NCBI GenBank assembly: GCA_933207985.1
Contig: OW240912.1
Coordinates: 103,114,653-103,178,652, forward strand
Reading direction: 5' to 3'
Source: Pelobates cultripes
Taxonomy: Eukaryota > Chordata > Amphibia > Anura > Pelobatidae
Length of the DNA stretch: 64,000 nucleotides
The position numbers were made by a program, and so were the translations under genes. A model generated the notes under the pieces. It was not told the DNA's origin, did not search any database, and saw only the letters and a list, made by a program, of their open reading frames with translations. Position 1 is the first letter of the stretch; each line of letters starts with the position of its first letter. Positions 21,116-32,329 of this stretch are shown here, piece after piece.

Positions 21116-22440
21116 AGAACACCGGCTGTCAGCAGGGCCAGCGCTCTGCAGTGAACCTGCTCATTGCGGTCATCTGGCTCTATGATTGGCAGCTTCCAGC
21201 GACTGCAACATGACCCCTCATGCAAATTCATTTGTACGAGGAAGGGGACCATTCTGATCGTGTCCTCTAGGCAGCATTGCTGCAGATGTGTCCAGCATCA
21301 GCTGTGTCCTGCTTCATCTTCTGGGCAAGTACAGAACTCATGAGGTCTTTTATTTCGATCATATCAAAATAAAAAATGTTTCCCACCATCATTCTCAAAA
21401 CGTGTATATAGTGAAATGCACCTTCAGATTTCTTGGATAATGAAAGGTTTATTGACACACAAATTATGTTTTTAATAATATATTATTAACTTTACTAATG
21501 CATCTTTGCAAAATTCATGACTTGACAAGATGTCCTTTGCGATTTTGTTTTTTTACATCAGCACTCTGTAAATTTGCTACATTTTTTTTTTTTAAATATA
21601 TAAATGCCTTCCTGATCTTCATGGAAATAATATGTATAATACATTTGGAGACTGGCCCATAAATAATAAAAACAAACAAACTGAATTTGTTCAGACAGTT
21701 GTATGAAGTTTAAAAAAAAACAACAACAAAAAACCCTGTTGTTAAATTGCGGCATTGGCACTTTGATTGGTTTTGAGTTGCAATTTGGTAATCAGTCTCA
21801 AAAAGGTTACCATCACTGTGCTAGTGCCAAGTTACTTTGGCTATTCTTACAGATGACTACTGCTCAATATGCCATTAATGGGCTGCTCCCTCACATGTCA
21901 TGGCAGGAGAGGTCATGGAACCATGCACTCAGTTTTGATCTTCATTCATTGCTTCCTAAATTCTTTCCAGACAGAAACTCTAGTTAATTCTCTGTATTCC
22001 AGAATTAAAACGGATCCATTATGATGGAGCCTGCACCTGTTCCTAGTAAGCTGTGTCCAAAGTCATAGTATGAGATTAAGGAAGACTTTGTTACTAAAGT
22101 TCCAAAGAATATACTAAGAAGTTTAACCTAAATTTACAACTGTGCTGTCTACACACCAAAAATCATTGTGTTTTTTAGAAAATAAATCTCATTATGGTAT
22201 ATTGGCATCTAACGTTTTCCTGAAAATACTGCTAGAGTTCAATATACAAAGAAGCACAGAAACACTGGGATTAAATGTGTCAAGCTGTTTTCTGTTTCCT
22301 GCACTCTGAGTTTTCACTCTGGATTATGAATACATTTTACGAAAGTGACTCTGCAACAAACTTCATTTTGTCAACATAATTTAATCATGGACCAATAACA
22401 TTTCCTTACATTTGTGGACATATCTAATCTCTGGAACTGA
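21116..22440. other. No recognisable feature
   Basis: Only short frames and poly(A)/poly(T) stretches. Confidence 0.45.
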
Positions 22441-22515
22441 TATATATATCCACTTATAGATATACATATATATATTTATATATATATATATGTCCACTTA
22501 TATATATATATACAC
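22440..22515. repeat. (TA)n-rich microsatellite
   Basis: Interrupted TATATA runs. Confidence 0.85.
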
Positions 22516-22544
22516 ATAGAGAGAGAGAGAAAAAAAACTCAGTA

Positions 22545-22629
22545 GTTAGGTTAGACCTTCTAAATCAGATGTGTACCAAGGATTGGTTACCCATGAAAAC
22601 TACACATCTGAATTAGAAGTCTTACCTAA
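22545..22629. repeat. Inverted repeat just upstream of a hammerhead motif
   Basis: TTAGGTTAGACCTTCTAAAT...GATGTGTA (22545-22575) and TACACATC...GAATTAGAAG...TACCTAA (22601-22629) form ~29-nt arms with a few mismatches around a 25-nt loop. It lies 54 bp before the hammerhead motif, in keeping with a retroelement terminal region. Confidence 0.6.
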
Positions 22630-22682
22630 TTGCTTTGTGGACCCAACCCTATATATTGGAGATCCTTTCAGTCTGCAACTTT

Positions 22683-22728
22683 CCTCTGACGAAGGTGCAC
22701 ACTGAGTTGCACCGAAACGCACGTCAGG
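22683..22728 (+). ncRNA. Hammerhead ribozyme-like motif (Penelope/retrozyme type)
   Basis: In order: CCT (stem I), CTGACGA (core box, 22686-22692), one extra A, GGTGCA/TGCACC (6-bp stem II, 22694-22699 with 22708-22713), GAA (22714-22716), ACG/CGT (stem III, very short), C22725 as the position-17 base, and AGG closing stem I. All invariant core bases of the known hammerhead family are present. The additional A between the CUGANGA box and stem II departs from the textbook fold and could weaken activity. The 2-nt stem III loop suggests that it would act as a dimer, as reported for minimal amphibian hammerheads. No PLE coding sequence is recognisable next to it. Confidence 0.65.
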
Positions 22729-24751
22729 CATGTTGTCTTTTTTGCACATTTATTATATCACCGTGCACTTTATTTTCACCACTATGCACTTTTAAATGTG
22801 TCTGTATATAACTTAATATTCTCTGTCTAGTCAGTTTTAAAGGGAGAGAGGGATCTTTGCATATCTCTACCTTATGCTATCCTTTTCTATTGATCCTCAT
22901 GGAGGCTGAGCCTATTTACTCTAAATGTTAGTTTTTTCATTTTATATGCAGTAGGCTTTTTGTACATTTACAGTTTGTTGTCTCCAAACCACTTAAGGGT
23001 ATACATATGAGACATTATTTTGTATCCCTTATCACTGTCGATCTTGGAAACTAAATGGTGGTTACTTTAACTGCTACTGGTATATAATGTTTATTTAGGA
23101 TACTTGCCTGCTATCTCCTTTTTGCTGACTCGCTTATATTTGCTAACCAGTATATAATATTTATAATAATATCGGAGGGGCGAGTTGGCAAACACTTTAA
23201 TAAAGCCCTTTTTCTACTCATCCTATTTCATTGATATCTGGGAGTTTAAGCGATCACTAGACAGATCAGTAATGCCTTTTTTTTTTTTATTATAATTTTT
23301 CACGTCCATGTATTTTACTAATACTTGTTAAGCATTATAAGGTTACTTTCTGTTCTACTTTCTATTCCAGGTAGCATTTCCCATCTGATTTCATTTGGGA
23401 GCTGCAAATTATTTTTACAGTTAACCTAAGGGTTAAGCCCTAGACCAATACACCTGGTAGATCCAACTAGTGTATTCCTTTTTCTTTTTCAGTAGCCTAG
23501 AAAGGTTTAATTGTGTTACAGTGCCACCATATGTGCAGTAGCGTTAACTTTTCAATGTGGCATCTCCAGCACTCCCCAGGGAAATAAATTGTGAGGATAT
23601 GTACCAATTTTATCAATTTGTAATTCATCTCTTGTGTTGCTATGCAAATTGATGATACATGGGCTAGTACGGAGATATGTGTCCATGAGTCAGAGTTCAG
23701 AGAGCTCCCGGACCCTAGGTTGGAATTCCATGCCCCGGTGTGGTTCCCTGGTGCAGAAGAGACAGGAGATTATAGAAGTGTGTAAGTCCGTAACAGTCTT
23801 TTTTTCAATGGTCTTGGATTCAAGCATAATAGTTCAAATCCAGTGAGGTCCTGTCCCAGAGGAGGGAGTTTTAATGTACATAGAAGATTAGTTAGTTGGT
23901 GGTAATGGTATGCTTTCATAAATGATAGGATCTGAGGTTGTGTCAGATTTTCTAAATAAACAAATAGTGCTAGCAGTTAGGGAAATCTAAAACCAAAAAA
24001 TGAATAAATGTGCCCAAACAAACTAATAAATGTGCTAAAAATAAAAATTAAAGTGGTGGAGTGTGTCAGTGCAGATTGGAGATATTATAATAAACCCTGC
24101 CAATAGGTTATGGAATGAAATTACAAAAATTAGATATAAAATGCTCACAATTAGAGGGAACAGATAAGACAATCAGTAGCTGAAAAACTACAGTAAATAA
24201 ACCAGAAATATTAACTCCTATCGTCTGCTCAAAGTATCAGTGGGAGACAGAGTGATAACAGAAGACCACCAACTGACTAATTGACAGTAGTAATGGTGTG
24301 GTATTAATCCTGCTGCACTAAGCGCAATAGCTGCAGTGGGTGGTCTAATTTGTATACATATAGTACGTATACAAATGTCTGACAGGTAGACACATACAGA
24401 GTTCTTAGCTATCACAACCATAGGAACACAAAAATAGCAAAGAAAGGAGGGAAAAGAAAGGGAAACACGCGATAAAGTTGCAGTAGCTGAACTAAGACAT
24501 AATCACCAGTAACCGGCTCTATATGATGGTGCCTACATCTAAGTCTCCTACTGTAAGCTACTAAAGCCCCCTGTGCCTTTGAGGCCCTTTATACACAGAC
24601 TATCTGTACCTCACATTGATACAAAAAAATAAACGTGAACACATTTAATATACGTGATTCAAAATGACACTGTGAAATGGACATAGCTGCATATTATTAA
24701 AAAAGATCGCTATCTGAGATAGCTTAAATGTATCAAAAAATGCAGCAAGCA
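22729..24751. other. Unassigned DNA between two hammerhead motifs
   Basis: Contains GCACTTT-type words after the first motif and an AATAAAGCCC site near 23202, but no frame with recognisable protein similarity. Motifs in opposite orientation bracket this 2 kb (plus at 22683, minus at 24752). Confidence 0.4.
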
Positions 24752-24790
24752 CCCCTGACAAGCGTGTTTCGCCCAAGCTCATCAGAGGGG
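24752..24790 (-). ncRNA. Hammerhead ribozyme, minimal type I, canonical core
   Basis: Read 24790 to 24752: CCCCU (stem I), CUGAUGA (24785-24779), GC-UUGG-GC (stem II with 4-nt loop, 24778-24771), GAA (24770-24768), ACA-CGCU-UGU (3-bp stem III with 4-nt loop, 24767-24758), C24757 as the cleavage-site base, then AGGGG pairing fully with CCCCU. Every conserved core position of the hammerhead family is present with correct spacing, and all three helices pair without mismatch. Stem I can be extended through CAAG/CTTG after a 2-nt mismatch. Expected self-cleavage is between 24757 and 24756 of a minus-strand transcript. Such short-helix hammerheads are typical of Penelope-like elements, retrozymes and amphibian satellite DNA. 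Activity is inferred, not shown. Confidence 0.82.
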
Positions 24791-25329
24791 AACTTGTTTT
24801 GTTTATTATTTAGGGGTTACCCCCCAATCTCAGTGTAACTATTTTGGCTCGCCATCCCTTTCTCCCTCTGTCAGATTTTCTAGTTTCAGGATATGTCCAT
24901 CCTTTAGCAGCTATCTTAGCTGTATGTAGTGTTCAGTTTAAAAAGAGGTAGAATGGTACCCTTGTATCTGAGGTTGTGTGACACGAGGTAGAGAAGTGAT
25001 ATAGAGGGTGATAGAGATTTTGTGTACTATCCAGATTCTGATGGCTGTGATGATGAATGGGTGTGATTTGGAGCATAACTAATGTAATGGTGCATCTTGC
25101 CATACTATTGTTACTATGTGTTCCAAATTTACCCAGCTATTAGTGGAAGAACCATCAGTTTGGACAGGACCACTGCCAGCTAAATAGAGATCTGGCATGC
25201 CCCTCCTAATTTTGGTCTGGTCAACATGGCAAAAGTTACTCTGGGTTCCCTGCCCACCTATATGAATTGTGTTATGGACTTTCATAGCATTTTGAAGAAT
25301 GTGGCATGGATGTATAATGGTAGAACCTA
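24791..25329. other. No recognisable feature
   Basis: No long frame or repeat identified. Confidence 0.4.
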
Positions 25330-25890
25330 TGCCGGTGCAAAGATTTTTGAGTACACAGGTGAAGATGATTTTGGCACCTCCCCCCCAACAAAGAAAAAAA
25401 AATTTTGTCCTGTGTGCCTCTTAACCCCTTTTGTGTCTTATCCCATCTTCTAAATGTCCTATCCCCTATTTTACCCCATTGGGTGTCTTACACCTCCCTT
25501 GTGTATCTATCACAACCACCCTTTGTGTGTCTTATTCCCCCCAGTCCCTTTGTGCATCTCCTTCTCTCCCAGTCCCTTTGTGTCTTTTACTTTCCCCAGC
25601 TCCTTTGCATGTTTCTCTTTTACCACAGCCTGTTTGTCTCCCCCCAGCCCCTCTGTGTCTCTTTTTCCTCTTCTTCAGCCCCTCTGTGTCTCTTTCGCCA
25701 CCAGCCCCTTTGATTATCCACCCCCAGGCGCTTTTGTGTGTCTTTTCCATTCCCAAGCCCCTCTGTGCATCTTTCTCACCCCATGTCCCTCTGTGTGTCA
25801 TTCTCCCCTCAATGTCCCTTAGTGGTCCCCTCCATGTCCCTTCCCATCAATTAGTGGACCCCTCCCCTCCCCTCCCCTCCCCTACTCTCC
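25330..25890 (-). mobile_element. hAT-family fragment with CT-rich array
   Basis: GCCGGTGCAAAGATTTTTGA, ACACAGGTGAAGATG, CACCTCCCCCCC and TGTGTGCCTCTTAACC match, in order, the reverse complement of 48785-48690. A CCCCTTTGTGTCTTT-type array follows and corresponds to the purine-rich array at 48190-48690. The end is therefore the terminus of the 46957-48785 family in opposite orientation. Overlapping frames (25405-25901) are artefacts of the array. Confidence 0.6.
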
Positions 25891-25969
25891 ATGTCCATTA
25901 GGGTCCCTCAACCCCTCTGTTCCTGTGTGTCCAACTTGTCTGGTAACAACTACATGTCTGTTTGTCCAC

Positions 25970-26036
25970 CCACTGTAAAGTGCTACGGAATTTGTCAGCG
26001 CTATATAAATAATAATAATAATAATAATAATAATAT
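25970..26036 (+). mobile_element. CR1/L2-type LINE 3' tail
   Basis: CTGTAAAGTGCTACGGAATT, TGTCAGCGCTATATAAATAA and then (AAT)n. This is the standard 3' tail pattern of vertebrate L2-like elements. No coding remnant adjoins it. Confidence 0.7.
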
Positions 26037-27913
26037 ATATAGGCAGTACTCAATTTCAATTAGTCCACATAATAAGTGAATTATTTATAATTCATGAATG
26101 ATTGATATAATTATTAGAATAATTATTCATGTCACTATTACGCACCAAATTAGGTCTGACGAATTCGCTCTTCAGACCTGAATTCAGTCCGGGGAATTCA
26201 CATTTGGACCCAAATTCGGATGCCCATAAAATCCAACAGCGAGCTTACGTGTAACACCACAGAGAATGCCGGGGACCAAGGTAAGACAGACATGATCCTG
26301 ACAGGCAGGTGTTTAGTTTGTATGGGCTAGTATTGGGTAGTTGGTCTGTGGTCCAATTTTCTCTTTTAGGAGTATAATGCATTCCTGAAGGTCTGTGACA
26401 TGTGAGTTATAAATGTAGGGAAAGTGTTATGGCCATCCCTCTAGATTTCCCTCCGGTAATTTTACTGAAGAATGCAGTAGGATACGTTTTGCTGCACAAG
26501 GATGCTGCTGATCCTTATCTGAAATATGGCTCTTTTTGGAAAATGACCCTTGACTTTAGCAAAGGAAATAAGTGCCATCACTCTATGTTCTGGCTGGTTA
26601 AGTCCCCTAGAATTCATTTATAGACATTTTAGCTGTTTGTGGATTTGCGGGAGGAGCCTAGTGTTGGGAAAGGTATGACCAGTGCAGCAAAAGCAGGTTA
26701 GCAAATGGTAGTGAACAAATGCATACACATAAGTAGAAAGTAAACATCATATTTCCATAAACCAAAGAGGTTAAGCTTGCCAGATCCTGTTGAAACCTTG
26801 AGTTGTATTTTAAAATCATTCATTGATGTGTAAAGACTACAAACAGATTGACTTTGATGCCTATCCCCTCAAGTCTATTCCCTAGTTACAAAGGGCATCG
26901 CCTGGTGGGGGTAGGAGAGTAGCCAGCCTGCTAATAGGCCGAATGTCAAGTGTGGGTGAAATGGTTTTGGGTGTCTCTAACACCTAGAATGCTAAGTAAA
27001 ATTTTGATTTGTCCACATCTGGGAATAACATTACTGAGGGTGGGAGGAGTTACAGATCACATATGAGGTTTAGGGGTAGATTGGGATGCCCAAAGTTCGG
27101 TTGGCATCAACTTCTATATGACTGCTGTTAGTATCCGAGATAAGGTTCAGCACATTTTAGGTTGTACCGTCATGCCAAAAATCTGAATGTTCATTCTATA
27201 TAACATCTAGAGGGACTTTCTCCATTGTGTTTGTGACCCAATGGTCATGTGGACAGGAGTCCTTGTTTGTGTCTATAAGTGGTCTATGATTAAATAAACA
27301 CTCCTGAAGAGGGCTATTTAAATAAGCATACTAGTTTTGCAACCAAAATAAAGAATTCAAAAATTATTATTATTTTTTTTGTAATTGTTTACGAATAACC
27401 AGGGGTTCAAAAGTTAAGGGAAAGTCCTTTGCTATGAAGCATGAAACCAGTTTCACTTCTAGAGACAATCTATAGTGTATAACCTTGTGACATGCAAGAA
27501 AAAATATATTATTGGTGGAGAGTCTTTGTTCAGTTTGGGCCTGGATTCATCCATGGTATGAGCCTTCAGGATACAAAGGATACACAGGAGGGCAAAGAGT
27601 TAAGGAATGAGAAATGAGGTGAGGAGCAAATAAACCAGTTGGAGAGGTAGAGGGGAAGAGTAGATGGGTAATGGAAGGACTAGCCATGGGGCTCTCAAAG
27701 TAGAGTATTGTTCAAACCAAGGCTCAGAGAGGTTCATCTCTTTGGTGGGCTGGAAGATTAATGTACATCTCTTTACGCTGTGGTTATTTTTGGGATCCTG
27801 ATTGCCACTTAGGCCTTTATAATAGTGGGGTATTAGTATTGGTTCTATGCGGAGGAACTAGGAATTGTGGAAGGTCTTCAGGTGAGTGGATGGTGTGTGT
27901 CGAACTATTGCAA
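26037..27913. other. Unassigned DNA
   Basis: 26150-26230 has a GAATTC-rich stretch (GACGAATTCG, CTGAATTCAG, GGGGAATTCAC), probably an old repeat. A 73-codon frame at 26402-26623 is unrecognised. Part of 27440-27910 could be the 3' continuation of the L1 on the minus strand, but I see no endonuclease or reverse transcriptase motif. Confidence 0.35.
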
Positions 27914-28593
27914 TTAGCTATTAGACTCGGCAGGTATCTTTATATACATACCTCGGAGGAGTCCTGCTAGCAGTGTCAGCACCTTGCAAGCCTGTACTTT
28001 TAACCAGAAGAGGTCTGGTAGAAGAATAACATCCTCCAGCTCCCCATGTTGTACTTGGGAGTTTCTTACTTTTCTTATGAGTACTTCTTTGAGTGAGCGA
28101 TGGTGAAAACAAAATATTATGTTGTGGGGTTTTTCACCCACTAGGCCTTTGGGCCAAAGCACTCCGTGCACTATGTTGAAGTGCATTGAAGAGTCATTCA
28201 AGCATTTGAGGATTTGATTAAAGATTGAGGTAAGCATACTTCAGGTCTCTCTTGTGCCTCCGGGAGTCCTCTGACTCGGACATTGTTGCATTTGCCTCTA
28301 TTGTCTAAGTCATCAATAATCTTGTGAAGCAGGGTGATTTGATGGTTACATACCGTTATTTGGTTTTGTAAGAATGTTATGCTGTTGTTGTGGTCATCCC
28401 TATTTTCTTCCAGTTCATGAATCCGGGAGCTCTGGCCTGTGTCCCTCTGTATGTCATTCAGGTTTGTCTGGAATGAAGTTTCCAGCTGTGCGTTCATGTT
28501 TTCCAGGTCTAACTTAGAGGGAATTGTTTTTACCAGCTCTTGTAAGACAAGCTCTTGTAAGACAAGAAACAACACACAAAAAAAAGAGAACAA
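27914..28593 (-). pseudogene. L1/Tx1-type LINE ORF1 protein, broken (copy B)
   Basis: ORF1p is the RNA-binding chaperone of L1-type retrotransposons. The N-terminal part (28593 to about 28200) has a heptad-like coiled-coil region, then DDLDNRGKCNNVRVRGLPE, the usual start of the RRM domain. After a frameshift, the second frame (28237 to 27914) shows VHGVLWPKG, HNIIFCFHHRSLKEVLIRKV, LLPDLFWLKVQACKVL and ending GMYIKIPA, matching the RRM end and the C-terminal domain in layout. The frameshift makes it non-functional. It lies directly downstream of a second, different ORF1 in the same orientation. Confidence 0.75.
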
Positions 28594-28679
28594 TCAGAGG
28601 TAATTTGTTTGTCTTAGACTGTTTTGGGCTTAAAAGTCAGTTGGGATGCAGGTTTAGTCCCTTTTGTTCCTCATGTCCC

Positions 28680-29770
28680 GTCAGGTCGTAACGGCTGCAT
28701 AATACACTGCGTCGGGCTGTCGGGGGACAAATGGAAGAGACGTTGCCGGGTCTCCCATCCTGGGCGATGCGGTGGTTGGTCGTGATCCTCTTGAAGGTTG
28801 GAGTTCCTGGCGTAGACTCAGAGTAGGGAGGAGATTGCGTGTACCCTGCATGTCTTGGACTGTGTGCTGGGAATTTCCATGAATAATTTGTAGCGCGTTG
28901 GGCCCTTCCATTTGTAGGTGATGTTTTGTGTGCAGGGTAGAGACGTGAAGGGTTGGAGAGAGCGGCGCCAGGCCATCGTGGGCCGTGACAAGTCTGTGTA
29001 AAATGAGAGCGACATATTTTCAATTACGTAGGGGGTCTGGGTTCTTGTAGCATTCATCACCGCCATTTTATCTCTGTTGCTAGGGAAACGTAATAGTAGG
29101 TCCCTGGGTAAGGTACTTGAAGCTTTGGCTGGCCGTTGGAGACAGAACATCCCCTCGGGGGTCAACTGTTTGGCATGTTTAGGTGTTAGGAGGTCTGAGA
29201 GGTCTGAGAGGAGCCACCGGGCAGTTCATCCTCCTGTGTTTCCTCCGCTGTTCCCCTTCTCTTTATATTCCTGCTTCTTCTCTGGTCCTCCAGTGCAGCT
29301 AATTGGTGTTCGAATTTTAAATTCTGTTGTTGCAGCTCGGTGACTTGTTGTTGCAGCTGCTGTGTTTGCTTGGCGTTCTTGTTTACGCCATGTTCCAGGG
29401 CGCCCATGTGGACTGTCAGGTCCTGCAGATCCATTCGTATCTGGGCTATGTCAGTCTGAAGAGCGAGCTGGACCCCAGCGAGTAGGTCTTTCAATACCAC
29501 CGCTGTGACTGAGGATGAATCAGCTTGTGGGGGAGACCGGTGGGGTTTTTTTTGGTGCTGGTGTGGGCTCTACCTCTGGACCTGTTGTAAAATCGTCCGA
29601 GAAGTCAAAGTATTCATACTGGAGGGCGGCCATGTTTGGGCCCATTGCATCCTGTGCCTGTTTCCAGAGGTCATCAATGCTCGCTTGCTGCCATGGCTTG
29701 TCGGGTTTGGATTTTTTAAATTTTCCGCTCCAGCAGCCCTGGCGCCTGTTTTGTGTCCGGTACGTCAAGT
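28680..29770 (-). pseudogene. L1/Tx1-type LINE ORF1 protein, broken (copy A)
   Basis: Spread over at least three frames. From 29768 an N-terminal basic/acidic region (to 29520). Then 29500-29186 has a Gln-rich coiled coil (QTQQLQQQVTELQQQNLKFE) leading into RRSRNIKRRGTAEE, equivalent to the RRM entry RRNNIRIRGLPE. Then, after a stop, LPRDLLLRFPSNRDKMAVMN, MSLSFYTDLSRPTMAWRRSL and ITYKWKGPTRYKLFM, the conserved RRM end and C-terminal domain. Length and order fit a whole ORF1. Several disabling changes. Its sequence differs clearly from copy B, so the two come from different L1 subfamilies. Confidence 0.8.
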
Positions 29771-30087
29771 TTGGCCGGTGTAATAGGGGTAGAAGTGGTA
29801 ATTTTGTTCGGAGCTCAGATGGCGTGTGGCCATTCAGTGCAGTAGCTTGGATCCGCCCCCCTTAATTCATTTTTTTAATTAATTTTATAAAATAATCATG
29901 GGGTACAGAAAAGAAAAAGGGGGAGGAGGTGGGGAAAGAGCTCTGTCAACACTCAAGAGAAAATGCGTTTCGTTCACTTGACACAGAAGGTCAATTAGCA
30001 ATGTTGACAGAAATAGCATTGTAGACACCATAACCATGATTAGGCTCACTTATGTCAACAGTACAGGAACAATGCACCTTGCTCGAG
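29771..30087. other. No recognisable feature
   Basis: Possible 5' leader of the L1 copy on the minus strand; no motif seen. Confidence 0.35.
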
Positions 30088-30374
30088 AATCCGTCTATAA
30101 TTTTAATGGTAGGTGTATTTTAACAGTGAGAGACAGAATAACAAAACAAAAACAAAAATCCAGAAAAACGTAGGTCAAAATGTTATAAATTTATTTGCAT
30201 GTCAATGAGTGAGATAAGTATTTGACCCCTAGGATTTAGTACTTGGTGGCAAAACCCTTGTTGGCAATGACAGAGGTCAGACGGTTCTTGTAGTTGGCCA
30301 CCAGGTTTGAAAACATCTCGGGAGGGATTTGGTCCCACTCCTCTTTGCAGATCCTCTCTAAGTCATTAAGTTGT
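30088..30374 (-). pseudogene. Tc1/mariner transposase C-terminus and 3' region (second family)
   Basis: On the minus strand 30374-30239 reads [43 protein letters not shown] and a stop. This is the terminal block of Tc1-type transposases and differs from both other Tc1 remnants in the window. The 3' non-coding stretch follows (GTCAAATACTTATCTCACTC, ACATGCAAATAAATTTATAA, CTGTCTCTCACTGTTAAAAT) to about 30088, but the terminal repeat and flanking TA are lost. Upstream catalytic regions are absent. Confidence 0.85.
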
Positions 30375-30739
30375 CAACAATATACATACATAAGGTTGAG
30401 CTATTGGACTGAAGTTCAATGTAGGTCTGTAACAATCCAAAAATGCAGGATAATAGTGCAGTATTGCCAGAACAAATCAGGATTAGGAATCTCACTCACA
30501 AGTAAGGAGCCACTGGTCACATATGGCTCGGATGGTAAGCTCTGGTGGACAATATAAAGAACATCCAACTGCTTTTTTCTCCCGGTCCTTTCTCTGTGGT
30601 TCTATTGATCTGACTGACAGGATACCAGAAGTGTTGTCCAAGGGGTCCTTTATTGGTTAAAATATAACAAAAAACTAAACTAAAATAAATAAATACCAGA
30701 CAGTGTATTCCCTGTTTGACTAAGTAGTCCAGAAAATGC
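30375..30739. other. No recognisable feature
   Basis: Unassigned; may be the leader side of the retroelement bearing the adjacent hammerhead motif. Confidence 0.35.
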
Positions 30740-30781
30740 CCAAAACGCGTTTCGCCCCTTAAAAAGGGCTTCCTCAGTTGG
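30740..30781 (-). ncRNA. Hammerhead ribozyme-like motif
   Basis: Read 30781 to 30740: CCAA (stem I), CUGAGGA (30777-30771), an extra A, GCCCUUU-UU-AAGGGGC (7-bp stem II with one G-U pair), GAA (30753-30751), AC-GC-GU (stem III, 30750-30745), U30744 as position 17, and UUGG closing stem I. Core boxes are intact. As at 22683 there is one extra A before stem II, and stem III is too short for a stable monomer. The tail AACGCGUUUU is common in Penelope-type copies. Probably a decayed member of the same ribozyme class. Confidence 0.6.
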
Positions 30782-32329
30782 TTTTAATATAGTATTTGTT
30801 CTGCCCTTTATTTCTTACTACTGGGACTTTCTGTAAATAGATCACTTTTAGGAGGTTGTTAGTAAACAGCTACGTAAATCTTCTGTGTCCAGTGTTGGCA
30901 TTTGTCCAATGAAGATGCTTTGTGAAGTTTGCCTGCAAATTAGAGTGCTAAGTAATACGTCCAGTACAAATGGCAAGCACAAATCTTCCAGGTGACTAAT
31001 TAAAGCGTGATACCTGATTAACCGCATTCATGATGCACTAATGTTAAATTCTGATCATTTTAAGCCTATATTGGAGTGCTAAAGCAAGACTTGGTGTATG
31101 GGTATTCCTGATGGACTGCCCATTTTGGCGGCGTGTCATCCTGGTACATACTGGGATAACGTGGCCCATTTGTAGGTTGGGACTTAGTCTATGATGCTAA
31201 TTAAGTCATGGTCAGGCCCAGCTGCTGGTCACATTCCCACCTACCTGATTTCAGACCTACCAGAGCTGGCAGGTCTGTATGGTGCAGTGAGTGAGTATCC
31301 TGCAATCACAATGACTTTTCTGAAGGTGCTTTATATCTGAAGCAATCTGCAATGGTGAAACACAACCTTCTTTGTAGAAAGTAAGTTTTGTGCACTTTGT
31401 ACACACAGTTTGAATTTTACTAGGAGATCACTCTAACTAAACCAAGGTTAGACAATGTTCTGTCCCTGCATGTATGCCCACTAAAAGTTTGGTGTAAACC
31501 TTGGTACTATTGAGAAATTGGAGATTGATCCACTTGAAATATTCGGTTCTTTTTCCACAGAGTAAATGAGGTGAAGGATGAGAGGGTTTTCTTTTTTTCT
31601 TTTTCTTTTTTATGAGTGAAGCTGCACTGTTCTCAAAAGCTGGATAATCATAATCTGCTTCATTGATCCATAAAAACACAACATAGTGTAGTACTCTTTA
31701 ATCCGTTCTATACAGCCTTATTTTTATTATTTTTTTGTCCTGCTGTATCCTTTTCTAGCTTTTTTTTTTATAATAAAAAGCAATTTTCCTTTGTCTGCAA
31801 CTTATGCGAGGGCCCTAAACATGATTTAATACCCCAATAAAAATAGCTGTAAAACTCCAAGTCACAGAGCAACGTAGTAATGCAATTTTATAGGACGTCA
31901 CCATTTCAGCTATAAAATATTTTAAAAAGCATACTTTAATATTCATCTTCATATCATGTTTTACATAGCTCAGCTATCTTGTAAACTTAAAAATAATGCT
32001 AGACCAGAAACACTAAATTATTTCTCACGTAATGGTTGAATTTTAAAATTAGTTTCTCAAAAGATATCCAGTGCAGAACAGTGAAAAAAACATTGAAATA
32101 TAGCAAAAAGTTGAGAACTCACCATAATCAAATTGTCACTTCTCATTTTTTACAGTTTATTATATTTAGAGAAACATTTATATTAGTTTATTTTATTTGA
32201 ATTTTTTTTGAAAATGTCATTTTTTTTATCAGGCTGCATTTTGTTTTTTAGTGAATAACTCAGATATAGTAAGCGTGATGGGCAATTGTACGATAATATA
32301 CATTGCTAAATTGTAATTCTTAAACTGTA
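30782..32329. other. No recognisable feature
   Basis: AT-rich DNA with poly(T)/poly(A) stretches and only short frames. Confidence 0.45.

Noticed and set aside
23820..23850. AGTTCAAATCC as a tRNA T-arm
   Set aside because: No matching acceptor, D-arm or anticodon stem around it.
29950..29990. GCGTTTCGTTCACTTGACAC as a further hammerhead motif
   Set aside because: GAAAC is present on the minus strand but no CUGANGA box or stem II can be found.
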